Shown: positions 42,834 through 52,446, numbered from the stretch's first letter. The stretch is 64,000 bases of DNA from Paenibacillus phyllosphaerae (GCF_014192105.1 NZ_JACHXK010000005.1:250804-314803), one strand, 5' to 3'. Made by a program: numbers and translations. The notes: generated by a model not told the origin, from the letters alone.

Positions 42834-45800
42834 TTGAATATTTTGCGCGACGAACTGAAGAAAACGAAGAGTGGTTATGAGATCACCATCTACTTAGCGG
42901 ATAATCAGACCGAGTTCGCCGAAGAACTTGGTAACGGCGGGAATAGCGGTGCTAAGGCGAGCATCGCCGATTACGTCAAAAAGAAATACCCGAATCTGAA
43001 AGTAACCGTAGCAAAAGTCGTGCTCGGCGGTGTCGTCCTCGGTACGATTCCACTTGCCGGCGGCGCGGCTTCGGCAGCAGCTGCAGGTCCGACTGACCTT
43101 GACAAAGCTTCCGGTTACGCGAAATCGGCGATTGAGCGTCTGGTGACGCAAGGCGTTATTACAGGCGACCAAACGGGTGCCTTCAATCCGACAGGCACGA
43201 TGACGCGCGACGCGCTGACGACGGTGCTCGTCAAAGCACTCGTAGGCCAGACGGATCTGGTGAATCCGGAGACACCTACCTTTAAGGATGTACCGAAAAC
43301 GCACTGGGCTTACCAATACATCGAAACAGCCGTCGCTAAAGGCTGGATCAAAGGTACGAGCGGTGACACGTTCAGCCCGACTGGCACACTTACGCGCGAG
43401 CAGCTGGCTACGATTCTTGTTCGTACGCTCGGCCTCACGGACGATAACATCAAAGGTGCCAGCAGTGCACTGACCTTCGCGGATAAAGATGCAATCTCGT
43501 CCTTCGCCCAGGATTCGGTTGCCTTTGCGGTCGCGAACGGTCTCATGACCGGTGCGGACAATAATCAATTCAACGGCAAAGGCTCCGCGACTCGCGAGCA
43601 GGTAGCCGTTGTCGTGGACCGCTTCGTCACGAACAAGGACAAACTGCAAGAAGCTGCGGACGCGGTCAAGAATGCTTCGTTCACGGCAACAGCCGGCGAC
43701 CCGAACACGATCACGATCGCGTTCAAAACGGCAGTGGACACTCTGGCTGCAGAAGACGTAGCGGTCAAAACCGCAGACGGCACTGCGCTTAAAGTGACTG
43801 GCGTAACGCTGAGCGAAGACAAGAAAACAGCAACCGTGAAGACCGACACGATGACAGCTGGCACAGCGTACACCGTAACGGTATCGAAAGAAGCCGTCAA
43901 AGGCTCCGCAACTGTTACGGCTCCGGCAGCACTGGAATACAGCGCGAAGCCGGTTGGCGTGAAGAAAATTCAAGTCAACTTCGGCACAGCGGTGGCTGAT
44001 ACGGCGGCTGTTAAGATCGGCGTGAAGAACCCTACGGGTACAACGCTGACTGTATCCGATGTGGAGTATTCCGCAGACAAAACATCTGCAACGGTTACGG
44101 TTGCCTCTAACCTGGTGGCTGGTACTTATACCGTTACTGCCGGTGGCGTACAGTCGACGGATCTCTCGACGACATTCACTGCAGAAGCAGAAAAAGTGGC
44201 TAAGATCGAGTTCGCTTCGGATAAAGCCGTTATTGGCCGTGTTACCACTGCTAACGATCCCAATTTCGGCAATGCTGATCCATTATCGATCACGACACAA
44301 TTTAAGATCACAAACCAATATGGCGAAGATATCACCAAGGCTAAGCAAAGCCAGCTGACTATCTCTGCAGGCAAAGGTACCTACACGCTACCATCGACGG
44401 GTACGCTTAAGCTGACATCTACAACTGCTTATGAAGAAGGCGATACGGTTACTGTTACGACCCTTGATTCGGATACCAATACATTCGCCTCCGCAGTTCT
44501 GACTGTATCGGCCCCAGCAAAGGTCTCTGAAATTACAATCGACCAGCTGTATAACGAAGACAACGATACGCTTGATGTCGGCGATACTGCAGGTGACTTC
44601 TCGCTGGTACTTACAGCGAAGGACCAGTATGGCATGAACATCACAGACCCATCCTTCTTCGCCAAAGATACCGTGGTTTCGGTATCTAACACTTCGGTTG
44701 TCAATGTAGACGGTGGAGCTTCCACGCCGAACGTTACTTATGATGAGTCGTTGGATAAGCTGGTACTTGGTCTTGTTGAGCCAACTACGAATAACAATAA
44801 GATGACGGCTGGCACTTCCAAAGTCACCATTGTATCGAAGACGACTGGTAAACTGGCCTCCTTCGACGTAGTCGTCAAAGAGGATGTCATGGTCGATACG
44901 ATTTCCCTGTCTGCGCCTACTGTTGCAGCTGCTGGTTCTTCGATCTCCGTCCCATTCTCGGCAATCGATCAAGATGGCAAAGAGATGACCTCGGTAGACG
45001 AGTTGACAGCTGGCGTAAGTTCCATCACGCTTAGCGATGGCAAATCGTTGGGCAACGGTATTAGCTTCAAGAAAGACCTGGCGACGGGGAAAGTTAATAT
45101 CAATGTTGAAGCGATCGCCAATACTGGAACCTACACAATGACCGTTATTACGGGCACGAATAAAGTATCGACGCTCAAGCTGGTGGTAACGGACGCTAAA
45201 GTTCCAACTACGATTTCGACGGTTACTGATCTGACCAAAACGTTTGCTATTGATGCAGAAGGCGAATTCGATTTCGATAACATCACCATTCTGGATCAAT
45301 ACGACAGCGAAATCACGCCAACTTGGGGTAGTGGTGCAAATGAATATCGCTTGACGGTTACACCTAGCAACGGTTACCTGACCTATGAGGACGGTTCAGG
45401 TGGTGCATTAACCGAACTGACAGATGGCGGTGTATTCGTTGCAAATACGAAAGGTACAACAACGGTTGACCTCGTCCTGCAGCAAAATGTATCCGGAGTC
45501 TGGACAAACGTAGCCGACTACTCTTTCAAAACGAAAGTAGTCGAGAAAGACGATATCAAGTCTTACGAGCTAACGGATATTAGCACGCTGCTTAACGACG
45601 GAGCAACAGGCTACACAAGTGACCATGACCGCACGGTTGTCGTGAACGGCTTGTTGTCAGATGGATCCAAAGTTACGGTTCCGACGACAGAAAATTACTA
45701 CACGATTACGACTTCTAACCCAACAGATCTCACGGTTACCGATGGCGTGCTGACAGCAAGCTATGATGGTGCTGACTTCGATGATAATGGTAACCTGACA

Positions 45801-46208
45801 GAAACGGTCTTCGTAACCGTCAATGATTCGAAAGGTACTGTACTCGAGAAAACAGTTACCGTCTCGAATAACGCGGTTAAATATACGAAGTTGGAGCTTG
45901 TTGACGGCACATACGGCAATAAAGAGAACGAAAATCAAGTTTCTATTGGGCTCGCGGCGCTTAAAGGTCTCGATAACACAGACACAACAACTGTTGCGGC
46001 AGCCGACCTTAAGATACTTGCCGCAGATGTCGTTAAAGCAACCGATCAGTACGGCGTCGAAATCAAGACCGACAACTATTCCGTTGTTGCATCTGGCTTC
46101 GATGGCGCTACATCCCTTACCGATCTCGGTACAGGCGACTCGTTCTATCTTACCGCTGTTGCCGGCGGGCAGAAGATCGTCTTCCAAGTTACGATCTCGG
46201 GCGCTTAA
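42834..46208 (+). CDS. Large S-layer homology (SLH) surface protein with Ig-like repeats
   Basis: The product has 1124 residues. An unusual 58-residue charged N-terminal region (ELKKTKSGYEITIYLADN) precedes the hydrophobic export segment (59-84, ending GGAASAAAA). Three SLH domains follow (about 88-138, 149-200, 212-265) with the TREQLATILVR-type endings that bind pyruvylated cell-wall polymer. The remaining ~850 residues are Thr/Val/Ala-rich Ig-like modules, several opening with EITIDQLYNED or DTISLSAPTVAAA-type strands. It is probably an S-layer or other major surface protein. It starts at TTG, 8 nt after GGAGGG. Codon use looks AT-richer toward the 3' half. A strong terminator follows. Confidence 0.9.
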   Translation: MNILRDELKKTKSGYEITIYLADNQTEFAEELGNGGNSGAKASIADYVKKKYPNLKVTVAKVVLGGVVLGTIPLAGGAASAAAAGPTDLDKASGYAKSAIERLVTQGVITGDQTGAFNPTGTMTRDALTTVLVKALVGQTDLVNPETPTFKDVPKTHWAYQYIETAVAKGWIKGTSGDTFSPTGTLTREQLATILVRTLGLTDDNIKGASSALTFADKDAISSFAQDSVAFAVANGLMTGADNNQFNGKGSATREQVAVVVDRFVTNKDKLQEAADAVKNASFTATAGDPNTITIAFKTAVDTLAAEDVAVKTADGTALKVTGVTLSEDKKTATVKTDTMTAGTAYTVTVSKEAVKGSATVTAPAALEYSAKPVGVKKIQVNFGTAVADTAAVKIGVKNPTGTTLTVSDVEYSADKTSATVTVASNLVAGTYTVTAGGVQSTDLSTTFTAEAEKVAKIEFASDKAVIGRVTTANDPNFGNADPLSITTQFKITNQYGEDITKAKQSQLTISAGKGTYTLPSTGTLKLTSTTAYEEGDTVTVTTLDSDTNTFASAVLTVSAPAKVSEITIDQLYNEDNDTLDVGDTAGDFSLVLTAKDQYGMNITDPSFFAKDTVVSVSNTSVVNVDGGASTPNVTYDESLDKLVLGLVEPTTNNNKMTAGTSKVTIVSKTTGKLASFDVVVKEDVMVDTISLSAPTVAAAGSSISVPFSAIDQDGKEMTSVDELTAGVSSITLSDGKSLGNGISFKKDLATGKVNINVEAIANTGTYTMTVITGTNKVSTLKLVVTDAKVPTTISTVTDLTKTFAIDAEGEFDFDNITILDQYDSEITPTWGSGANEYRLTVTPSNGYLTYEDGSGGALTELTDGGVFVANTKGTTTVDLVLQQNVSGVWTNVADYSFKTKVVEKDDIKSYELTDISTLLNDGATGYTSDHDRTVVVNGLLSDGSKVTVPTTENYYTITTSNPTDLTVTDGVLTASYDGADFDDNGNLTETVFVTVNDSKGTVLEKTVTVSNNAVKYTKLELVDGTYGNKENENQVSIGLAALKGLDNTDTTTVAAADLKILAADVVKATDQYGVEIKTDNYSVVASGFDGATSLTDLGTGDSFYLTAVAGGQKIVFQVTISGA

Positions 46209-46221
46209 TAACAGCAACCTC

Positions 46222-46253
46222 AAAAACCCAAGACCATCCGGTCTTGGGTTTTT
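46222..46253 (+). terminator. Intrinsic terminator of the SLH gene
   Basis: The stem AAAAACCCAAGACC / GGTCTTGGGTTTTT with a 4-nt loop begins 14 bp after the stop. Confidence 0.9.
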
Positions 46254-46347
46254 CCTTTTCTTTTCCATATCATCGCACCCCGCACCCACCTGCCGAATAC
46301 CATGGATATTGGCCCATTTGAATAACACATTCGGGAGGTACTTACGC

Positions 46348-47280
46348 ATGTCCAACAGCTACAACAATTACAAACCATCGCCTTATCCGGTGTATCCGTA
46401 CTATAGCAAGGAAACGAAGATGACCGAGCAGCCGATCGCGTTCCCGCCGCAGCATCAGCCGCAGCAGCCCGGGATGGAATATCTGATGCAGCCGCTGCCG
46501 ATCGTGGAGAATCCCTCGTACCTGGGCAGCCACAAGTTGAAGCACAAGGTCGCGATTATTTCCGGCGGCGACAGCGGTATCGGACGCGCCACGGCGATTG
46601 CTTTTGCCAAGGAAGGCGCTGCCGTCGTCATCGTCTACCTCGACGAACATAAGGACGCGGAGGCGACCAAGAAGCGGATCGAACAACTCGGCGGCCGCTG
46701 TCTGCTGATCTGCGCAGATTTGCGTCTTAAGGCCAACAATCAAGCAGTCGTCGATGCGACGATCAAGACGTTCGGTCAACTCGACATCGTCGTGAATAAC
46801 CTCGGCGTGCAATATCCGCAAGAGAGCTTGCTCGATATTACGGAAGAACAGCTCGTCCATACGTACCAGACGAACATCTTCTCCTTCTTCTTCATGACGC
46901 AAGCGGCGCTGCCCCATCTGAAGTCCGGCAGCTCGATCATCAATACGGCCTCCATTACCGCCTACCAAGGGGAGAAAACGCTGATCGACTACTCGTCGAC
47001 CAAAGGCGCGATCGTCTCATTCACCCGCTCCCTGGCCCTAAATCTCGTGGACAAAGGCATTCGCGTCAACGCCGTTGCCCCAGGACCGATCTGGACGCCG
47101 CTCATCCCGGCTAGCTTCTCCGCCGAGCGCGTCGCGACTTTCGGCACGGATACGCCGATGAAGCGCGCAGGGCAGCCGTTCGAGCTCGCGCCGACGTATG
47201 TGTACCTGGCCAGCAGCGATTCGGGTTATGTCACCGGCGAGACGCTGCACGTTAACGGCGGCGATTTCATTACGTCTTAA
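46348..47280 (+). CDS. Short-chain dehydrogenase/reductase (YhdF/general stress type)
   Basis: The product has 310 residues. A Tyr/Pro/Gln-rich 50-residue N-terminal extension (YKPSPYPVYPYY, FPPQHQPQQPGMEY) precedes a classical SDR fold: the cofactor motif ISGGDSGIGRATAIAFAKEG, NNLGVQYPQ, catalytic Ser in INTASITAYQG and Tyr-Lys in DYSSTKG. The extension plus IVENPSYLGS is typical of the Bacillus YhdF/YhxC group of general stress or spore-associated oxidoreductases of unknown substrate. The ATG has GGGAGGT upstream. A longer in-frame reading back to 45823 overlaps the SLH gene and is not real. Confidence 0.92.
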   Translation: MSNSYNNYKPSPYPVYPYYSKETKMTEQPIAFPPQHQPQQPGMEYLMQPLPIVENPSYLGSHKLKHKVAIISGGDSGIGRATAIAFAKEGAAVVIVYLDEHKDAEATKKRIEQLGGRCLLICADLRLKANNQAVVDATIKTFGQLDIVVNNLGVQYPQESLLDITEEQLVHTYQTNIFSFFFMTQAALPHLKSGSSIINTASITAYQGEKTLIDYSSTKGAIVSFTRSLALNLVDKGIRVNAVAPGPIWTPLIPASFSAERVATFGTDTPMKRAGQPFELAPTYVYLASSDSGYVTGETLHVNGGDFITS

Positions 47281-47324
47281 CGCCGGCTTAACGCCGCATA
47301 ACAGCGAAACCCGCGGGCGATAAT

Positions 47325-47352
47325 AAAAAAGCCCCCATCCAAGGATGGGAGC
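47325..47352 (-). terminator. Intrinsic terminator between SDR and glucan cluster
   Basis: On the minus strand GCTCCCATCC, a 2 to 3-nt loop and GGATGGGGGC are followed by TTTTTTATT. The T-run points left, so it ends minus-strand transcripts coming from the GH15 gene. Confidence 0.75.
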
Positions 47353-47393
47353 CGCCGCCCGCTTTACTTCAATAATGCTGTACCGTCATCTCA

Positions 47394-47518
47394 TTGAACA
47401 ATGCTGTGTGCCATCTCATCTCATTGAACAATGCTGTGAGCCGCTATAACCGCGTACAAGCCAATGTTCTTCCCTTGAACAATGCTGCACGCCATCATAC
47501 CTGCGTGCAAACCAATGT
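47394..47518. repeat. Degenerate tandem repeat beginning TTGAACAATGCTG
   Basis: Copies start at 47394, 47424 and 47475 (spacing 30 and 51 bp), with a weaker copy (AATAATGCTG) before the first. The last copy folds as TTGAACA..TGCACGC / GCGTGCA..TGTTCAA. The array sits just beyond the GH15 stop and has no coding potential that I trust. Confidence 0.6.
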
Positions 47519-48583
47519 TCAAGCCAATCCGCGAAGCGCATGCGTACCACCATTCATCGCTTCTTTCGCCAAGATGTACATCGCACAGCTCCAGCCCAGC
47601 GGATTGTTCGGATTCGGCACTTTGGTGCCGCTGTAATACAGCTCCGGCAGCTTACCCGGACCGTCCATGGCCGCTTCAGATCTGCGGACATATTCCGCTG
47701 CTTTCTCCGGATGGCCCAGCTCCATGTGACAGAGCGCCAGCCAAGGCAGGCCGAAGGTCCACTCCGCTTCCGTCCCGTAATAGAACTCCAGCGGATTGCT
47801 GCGCCCGTGCGTTTTCTCAAGCGTGCTGTAGTAGCTGTCGCCTTCGTAGCGAATGACGCCCCGTTCCCGGAGCAGCCTTTTCTCCACGTTGGCAACGATT
47901 GCTTCGCCCAGCACGCCCGTGAACAGGCGATACGGATAGACGAGGCTGAGCTGCGCCAGATCGGCCGGCTTATCCGCACTCTCGCGCGGGAACAGCTGCA
48001 TCAGCGTTCGCAGTCCTTGCTGCACCGCTTCCTCCGGCACGTGAACCAGCTTCTCCACTGCTTTGAGACCCGACACGCAAGCCCCGACGGAAGAGGTGTG
48101 CACCTCGCGCCATTCTTCCCACATGCCGTTATCCGGATCGTGCCAGTACTCCACCTTGCACAGATAATTGACAAGCTTCTGAACGATCTCTTTGTCCTTT
48201 TTATCCCGCAGCATCTTCTTGCCCCGGGCAGCCCCTTGGCCGATCCCGAACAGGAAGGCGCCAATCATATCGTGCTGAATATGGCCCCATTCCTCGGGGA
48301 TCTCCCGAACCTCATCATGCGAATAGCGGGCATGCAGGTATTCCCACTCCCACTGCGGCTTATGCTTGCACAGAATATCCAGCTTCCACTCATACTCCCG
48401 GAACAGGTCCAGCAGCCGGTAATACGTCTGCTCGTACAGATTCGAGGGCTTATCGAGGTAAGGAAGCGCCATATAGACACAGTCGCGAATCCATACATAC
48501 TTATAGTCCTGCGAAGGACTTGCTACATACAAGCCGTGAGGCAATCGAAGCTGCTCCAGCACTCGGTAACTTTCGGACAACAT
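47519..48583 (-). CDS. GH15-like glycoside hydrolase (glucoamylase/phosphorylase-kinase-alpha fold)
   Basis: The product has 354 residues of an (alpha/alpha)6 barrel: GLYVASPSQDYKYVWIRDCVYMA at the N-terminus (the WIRD motif of GH15), HIQHDMIGAFLFGIG, DPDNGMWEEWREVHTSSVGACV and FYYGTEAEWTFGLPWLALCHM. It is shorter than secreted glucoamylases and has no signal peptide, so it should act on cytoplasmic alpha-glucan. The ATG at 48583 has GGAGGAGGG upstream. It belongs with the GH57-GT4 and DUF4912 genes upstream on the same strand but is separated from them by a terminator and a 346-bp gap, so it may have its own promoter. Substrate is inferred. Confidence 0.85.
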   Translation of the reverse strand: MLSESYRVLEQLRLPHGLYVASPSQDYKYVWIRDCVYMALPYLDKPSNLYEQTYYRLLDLFREYEWKLDILCKHKPQWEWEYLHARYSHDEVREIPEEWGHIQHDMIGAFLFGIGQGAARGKKMLRDKKDKEIVQKLVNYLCKVEYWHDPDNGMWEEWREVHTSSVGACVSGLKAVEKLVHVPEEAVQQGLRTLMQLFPRESADKPADLAQLSLVYPYRLFTGVLGEAIVANVEKRLLRERGVIRYEGDSYYSTLEKTHGRSNPLEFYYGTEAEWTFGLPWLALCHMELGHPEKAAEYVRRSEAAMDGPGKLPELYYSGTKVPNPNNPLGWSCAMYILAKEAMNGGTHALRGLA

Positions 48584-48834
48584 ATCTGATCCCTCCTCCA
48601 ATAGTGAACGACCCTATTAAAGTTAATCTCTCTGTTATCCAGTGTGACCCGAATCTAGCAGGTTCAAACGGTGATTGCTTGTAATGCTTGGTATAGCTTA
48701 TGCACATTGTTCGGAAAGTGTGCGCTTTCAGTCCAATCCCCCTCAATCCTCCCCTTGCAAGGCGGACAGGCAATCGCCGATTGTACGTGGCGGGACAAGC
48801 TCCATTCCGTGAGGATACGGGGCTTTCCGCATGC

Positions 48835-48873
48835 AAAAAGGATAAGCATGGGCTTGATCGCCCACGCTTATCC
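48835..48873 (-). terminator. Intrinsic terminator of the GH57-GT4 gene
   Basis: On the minus strand GGATAAGCGTGGGC, a 6-nt loop and GCCCATGCTTATCC are followed by TTTTTG. The 250 bp between here and the GH15 start hold no gene that I can see. Confidence 0.85.
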
Positions 48874-48929
48874 CTCTTGTTCGCGGCCTCATCCGGCCGG
48901 CATTCACTTGAAATTCCGCCGAATGCGCC

Positions 48930-51779
48930 CTATGCCAGCTGCGGCTTAGGCATATGCTCGATCGCATCGTCGTTCACCGGACGCGGCGCTACCCGATCGT
49001 ATACGCCGGTCGTCATCTCGCCGATGCGGTCCCAGTTGTAGCGCGTGTTCACTTTGTGGAACGCTTTGCGGGACATCGCCTTGGCCATATCCTCGAACTC
49101 TAGCATTTTGACCGTATGCAGCGTCAGGGAAGCGGCATCGTCCGGCAGTACGGTGAACCCATCCACGCCGTGCTGAATAATCTCCTGCAGGCCGCCCGTG
49201 CCCGATACGATAACCGGCGTGCCCGCCGCCATCGCCTCGAGCGCCACGATGCCGAACGGCTCATACAGGCTCGGGAATACCGCCACGGCCGCAATCTTCA
49301 GCAGCTCGTTACGCATCTTGTCATCGGCGTAGCCGACAAAATCGACTTTGTGCGCCACCCCGATGCGATACGCCAATTGCTTCAGATCCTCCTGCATCGG
49401 GCCATGGCCGGCGATGATCACCTTCGCCTCCGGGCAGCTCGCCAGGACCGAAGGGAAGCTCTCGATCAGCACGTGCACGCCTTTCTCGCGTACAAGGCGG
49501 CCGATGAACAGGATGACCTTCTCCTCCGGACTCGCATAGCGGGATTGAATCGCCGCCGCGTTCTCTTCGACCCGCACGACGGCTTCCGTCTCCACCCCGT
49601 TCGGAATCGTATCGACCTTATCGGCCGGCAGATGGAACAGGCGAAGGACCTCCCCGCGCATATATTCGCTGCAGACGATGACGCGCCATGCCTCGTAAGT
49701 GAGCTCCCATTCGAGCGCATGAATGCGATGCTGCAGCGGCGTGTGCAAGCCGTGATTGCGGCCATGCTCGGTCGCATGTATTGTGGCGATGAGCGGCAGC
49801 TGGAACTTGTGCTTCAGCGCCTTCGCCGCTTGACCGACGATCCAATCATGGGCGTGAATCAGATCGAACGGACCATAATGCTTGATCAGATCGGTCGCAT
49901 AAGTCGTCATCGCAAGGTTCAGCTGGAAGACCCACTCCATGAACTGGACACTCTGCGTCTGATACGTCGCGACGCGATGCACATGAACCCCTTGGTTGAC
50001 CTCATAACTTGGATACCCGTCGACATGTGTTGTAACGACGTGAACCTCGATTTGCTGCTCAGCCAGCTTGCGGGAGAGGTCGAACACATGGCGCGACAGC
50101 CCTCCGACGATCATCGGCGGGAACTCCCAAGCGAGAATAAGCACGCGCTGCCGCGGCTCCACCTTGAACGCAAGCGACGACTCCTTCACGACAGGCAGCT
50201 TCGAGCGGTAGATCCGGTAATCCAGATCCGGGCTTACGCAATCGCGCGCCTCCACCTCACGCAACCACTCCTCCTGCAGCTCGCCGCGCATCAGATCCCG
50301 GTATAGCCTGCGGAAACGGACAATATGATTCTTCGTCCGCTTCTGCGCGTAGTCGACCATCGTGCCGGCGTCCATGATGAACGCCCAGTCGCTGCTCTGC
50401 GCCAGCATCAGCTCGCGGGCCGCCTGATTGAGCGCTTTGCGCTTCACGCCGGTCGCGTCCGGATAACGGTCGGCCAGCTCGATCATCTGCTCCTCCATCC
50501 GGTGCAGATGGCGGTAGATCCACTCGTTGGTCTGACCGAGCCATACCTCGCCGTAACCGGCTCTGCCCCAGCTGCCGAAGGCAAGCTCCGCCTGCTGCTG
50601 ATCCGGATATTCGGCCAAATATTCGAGCGGCGTGATCATCGCGATCGTGTCCTGGTCGAAGTGGATTTTGCGGCACAGGAACTCGATCCACATCGGTCCT
50701 TCATGCCACCAGTGCCCGAACAGCTCGGCATCGTAGGAAGCCACCACGATCGGCTTGCGTCCCATATGGGCGCTCAGGTGCTCCACCTGCTTCTCCCGGT
50801 TGTACATGAAGTTGCCCGCATGCTGCGCCGCTTTCTCGCGCGCCCATGCCGGACGGTACACATCCTTCGGCTGTCCCTCGCCTGTAATGCGATAATATTT
50901 GATCCCCGTATTGAGCCGGACGCCGGACGAATGCATGTAGCGCCGCATGTATTCCTCGTCGAGGTCATAGCCGATATCACGGTAATATTCCCGGTAATCA
51001 TGATCGCCGGGGTACCCTTCCAGCGAGCTCCAGACCTGCTTGCTCGTCTCCTGATCCCGCGCGAAAGCAGCTACGCCGCTTGGCGTAACGAGGGGCGCAT
51101 AGACGCCATGCTCCGGTTTCGGGCGGGCGTGAAGCACGTGGTGCGTGTCGGTGAAGAAGAAGTCGATGCCATAATCCTTCAGAATGGCGTCGAGCCCTTC
51201 CTTGAAGCCGCATTCCGGCAGCCAGATCCCCTTCGGTGCACGGCCAAGGCTGGACGTATGTATGCGAACCGCGTTATCGATCTGCGCGCGAAGCGCCTGT
51301 TCCGTCTGCACGTAAGGGAGGAAAGCATGCGTCGCCGAGCAAGTGATCAGCTCGAGATAACCCGCCTCCTGATAGCGCATAAAACCGTTTACAAGATTGC
51401 ATCCGTAACTATCGACGAACCGCGATTTGGTTCGCTTGAACTGTTCGAGATACATGGCTGCAAGCGCCGCAAGGTCCGGCTCCTGCCGCACGCGCTTGCA
51501 CTCCGAAGCCGCCAGCTGGATCAGATTATCCAGGTGGCGCACATAACGCTCCTGCAGCAGCGGCTTCGCCAGCATCGTCAGCAGCGTCGGCGTCAGCGAC
51601 ATCGTGATCCGGAACTCCACCTGATCCCGCTCGAGGCGCTCGAACGCCTCCAACAGCGGGATATAGGTCTCGGTCATCGCTTCGAACAGCCAGCGCTCTT
51701 CAATATAATTCTCGCTCTCCGGATGGTAGACAAACGGCAGATGAGCATGCAAAACAAGGGACAAATAACCTTTAGCCAT
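48930..51779 (-). CDS. Fusion of GH57 (DUF1957-type branching enzyme) and GT4 glycosyltransferase
   Basis: The product has 949 residues in two enzymes. Residues 1 to about 530 form a GH57 barrel: LVLHAHLPFVYHPE at the start, nucleophile Glu189 in WLPECGF, and acid Asp350 in ASYDAELFGHWWHEG, as in glucan branching enzymes of the DUF1957 group. From about residue 545 a GT4 domain begins (LAWEFPPMIVGGLSRHV, the glycogen-synthase-like opening) with HDWIVGQAAKALK, FIGRLVREKGVHVL and the EX7E motif in YEPFGIVALEAMA. The fusion would couple chain extension with branching of an alpha-glucan in the cytoplasm. AGGAGG precedes the ATG 13 bp after the DUF4912 gene. Separate proteins are the commoner arrangement. 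Confidence 0.92.
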   Translation of the reverse strand: MAKGYLSLVLHAHLPFVYHPESENYIEERWLFEAMTETYIPLLEAFERLERDQVEFRITMSLTPTLLTMLAKPLLQERYVRHLDNLIQLAASECKRVRQEPDLAALAAMYLEQFKRTKSRFVDSYGCNLVNGFMRYQEAGYLELITCSATHAFLPYVQTEQALRAQIDNAVRIHTSSLGRAPKGIWLPECGFKEGLDAILKDYGIDFFFTDTHHVLHARPKPEHGVYAPLVTPSGVAAFARDQETSKQVWSSLEGYPGDHDYREYYRDIGYDLDEEYMRRYMHSSGVRLNTGIKYYRITGEGQPKDVYRPAWAREKAAQHAGNFMYNREKQVEHLSAHMGRKPIVVASYDAELFGHWWHEGPMWIEFLCRKIHFDQDTIAMITPLEYLAEYPDQQQAELAFGSWGRAGYGEVWLGQTNEWIYRHLHRMEEQMIELADRYPDATGVKRKALNQAARELMLAQSSDWAFIMDAGTMVDYAQKRTKNHIVRFRRLYRDLMRGELQEEWLREVEARDCVSPDLDYRIYRSKLPVVKESSLAFKVEPRQRVLILAWEFPPMIVGGLSRHVFDLSRKLAEQQIEVHVVTTHVDGYPSYEVNQGVHVHRVATYQTQSVQFMEWVFQLNLAMTTYATDLIKHYGPFDLIHAHDWIVGQAAKALKHKFQLPLIATIHATEHGRNHGLHTPLQHRIHALEWELTYEAWRVIVCSEYMRGEVLRLFHLPADKVDTIPNGVETEAVVRVEENAAAIQSRYASPEEKVILFIGRLVREKGVHVLIESFPSVLASCPEAKVIIAGHGPMQEDLKQLAYRIGVAHKVDFVGYADDKMRNELLKIAAVAVFPSLYEPFGIVALEAMAAGTPVIVSGTGGLQEIIQHGVDGFTVLPDDAASLTLHTVKMLEFEDMAKAMSRKAFHKVNTRYNWDRIGEMTTGVYDRVAPRPVNDDAIEHMPKPQLA

Positions 51780-51792
51780 CAGAAGAGCCTCC

Positions 51793-52446
51793 TTAAGTTT
51801 CGATATCGAGCTGCGTGGACAGCGAATAGCCGGTGAAATACGGCTGCCAATTCGGTCCCGCCTCTTCTGTTGCCTTCGTTACTTCCATCCTAACCCAGCG
51901 CGATTCCCCTTCGGCATGCTCATCGAGCGGCGGCGTCTGCACGGCACCCGAGCGCAGCAGCGTGATAAAGCGTCCGTCCAACGCAGTCGTACCGTAATCG
52001 ATCACGTACGAGCAGCCGGCCGCTACGCCTTTAACGAACCAGTTACTCGTCTCCTGATTGACGTCGAAATCCCAATAACGATTGAAATTATCTCCCTTAA
52101 AATGAATAAAGGATACGTCGTATACCCGCAGCTTCTTCGGAAGAACGTTCCAACCGCAGCCGAAATGGGCTTCAACCATCTTGATCAGATCCGTGGTCAG
52201 TTCCCAGTACACATAGAGAGACTCTGCATCGCGCGGCATGACAACGAGGCGGTCCAATCCGTACTGCTCATCCAGCAGGGTATAGTCATCGACTTCCATA
52301 GCCGATTGGATCGGAGCTGCATTGCGCGTTTTGCGGAAATTCGTGACCTGGTACCGCAGCTTCCCGATTGGAATGCCTAACTGTTCGGCTACTTCCTTTT
52401 GCGTTTTGCCTGCTTCCAGCAGTGCCATGATCGTTGTCATATCCAA
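51793..52446 (-). CDS. DUF4912 protein with N-terminal helix-turn-helix
   Basis: The product has 217 residues. The first ~40 residues form a helix-turn-helix-like unit (ALLEAGKTQKEVAEQLGIPI). The rest is a DUF4912 domain (LVVMPRDAESLYVYWELT, RVYDVSFIHF, SYVIDYGTTALDGRFITLLRSG), predicted beta-rich. DUF4912 has no established function, and it recurs beside GH57-type glucan genes. It is the first gene of the operon, 13 bp before the GH57-GT4 fusion, so a role in binding or regulating alpha-glucan synthesis is inferred. The TTG start has GGGGG 8 nt upstream; an ATG two codons in is an alternative. Confidence 0.85.
   Translation of the reverse strand: MDMTTIMALLEAGKTQKEVAEQLGIPIGKLRYQVTNFRKTRNAAPIQSAMEVDDYTLLDEQYGLDRLVVMPRDAESLYVYWELTTDLIKMVEAHFGCGWNVLPKKLRVYDVSFIHFKGDNFNRYWDFDVNQETSNWFVKGVAAGCSYVIDYGTTALDGRFITLLRSGAVQTPPLDEHAEGESRWVRMEVTKATEEAGPNWQPYFTGYSLSTQLDIET

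Noticed and set aside
45823-47280. An N-terminally extended SDR reading that starts inside the SLH gene
   Set aside because: The extension overlaps a real gene and a terminator. The ATG at 46348 has a good ribosome binding site.
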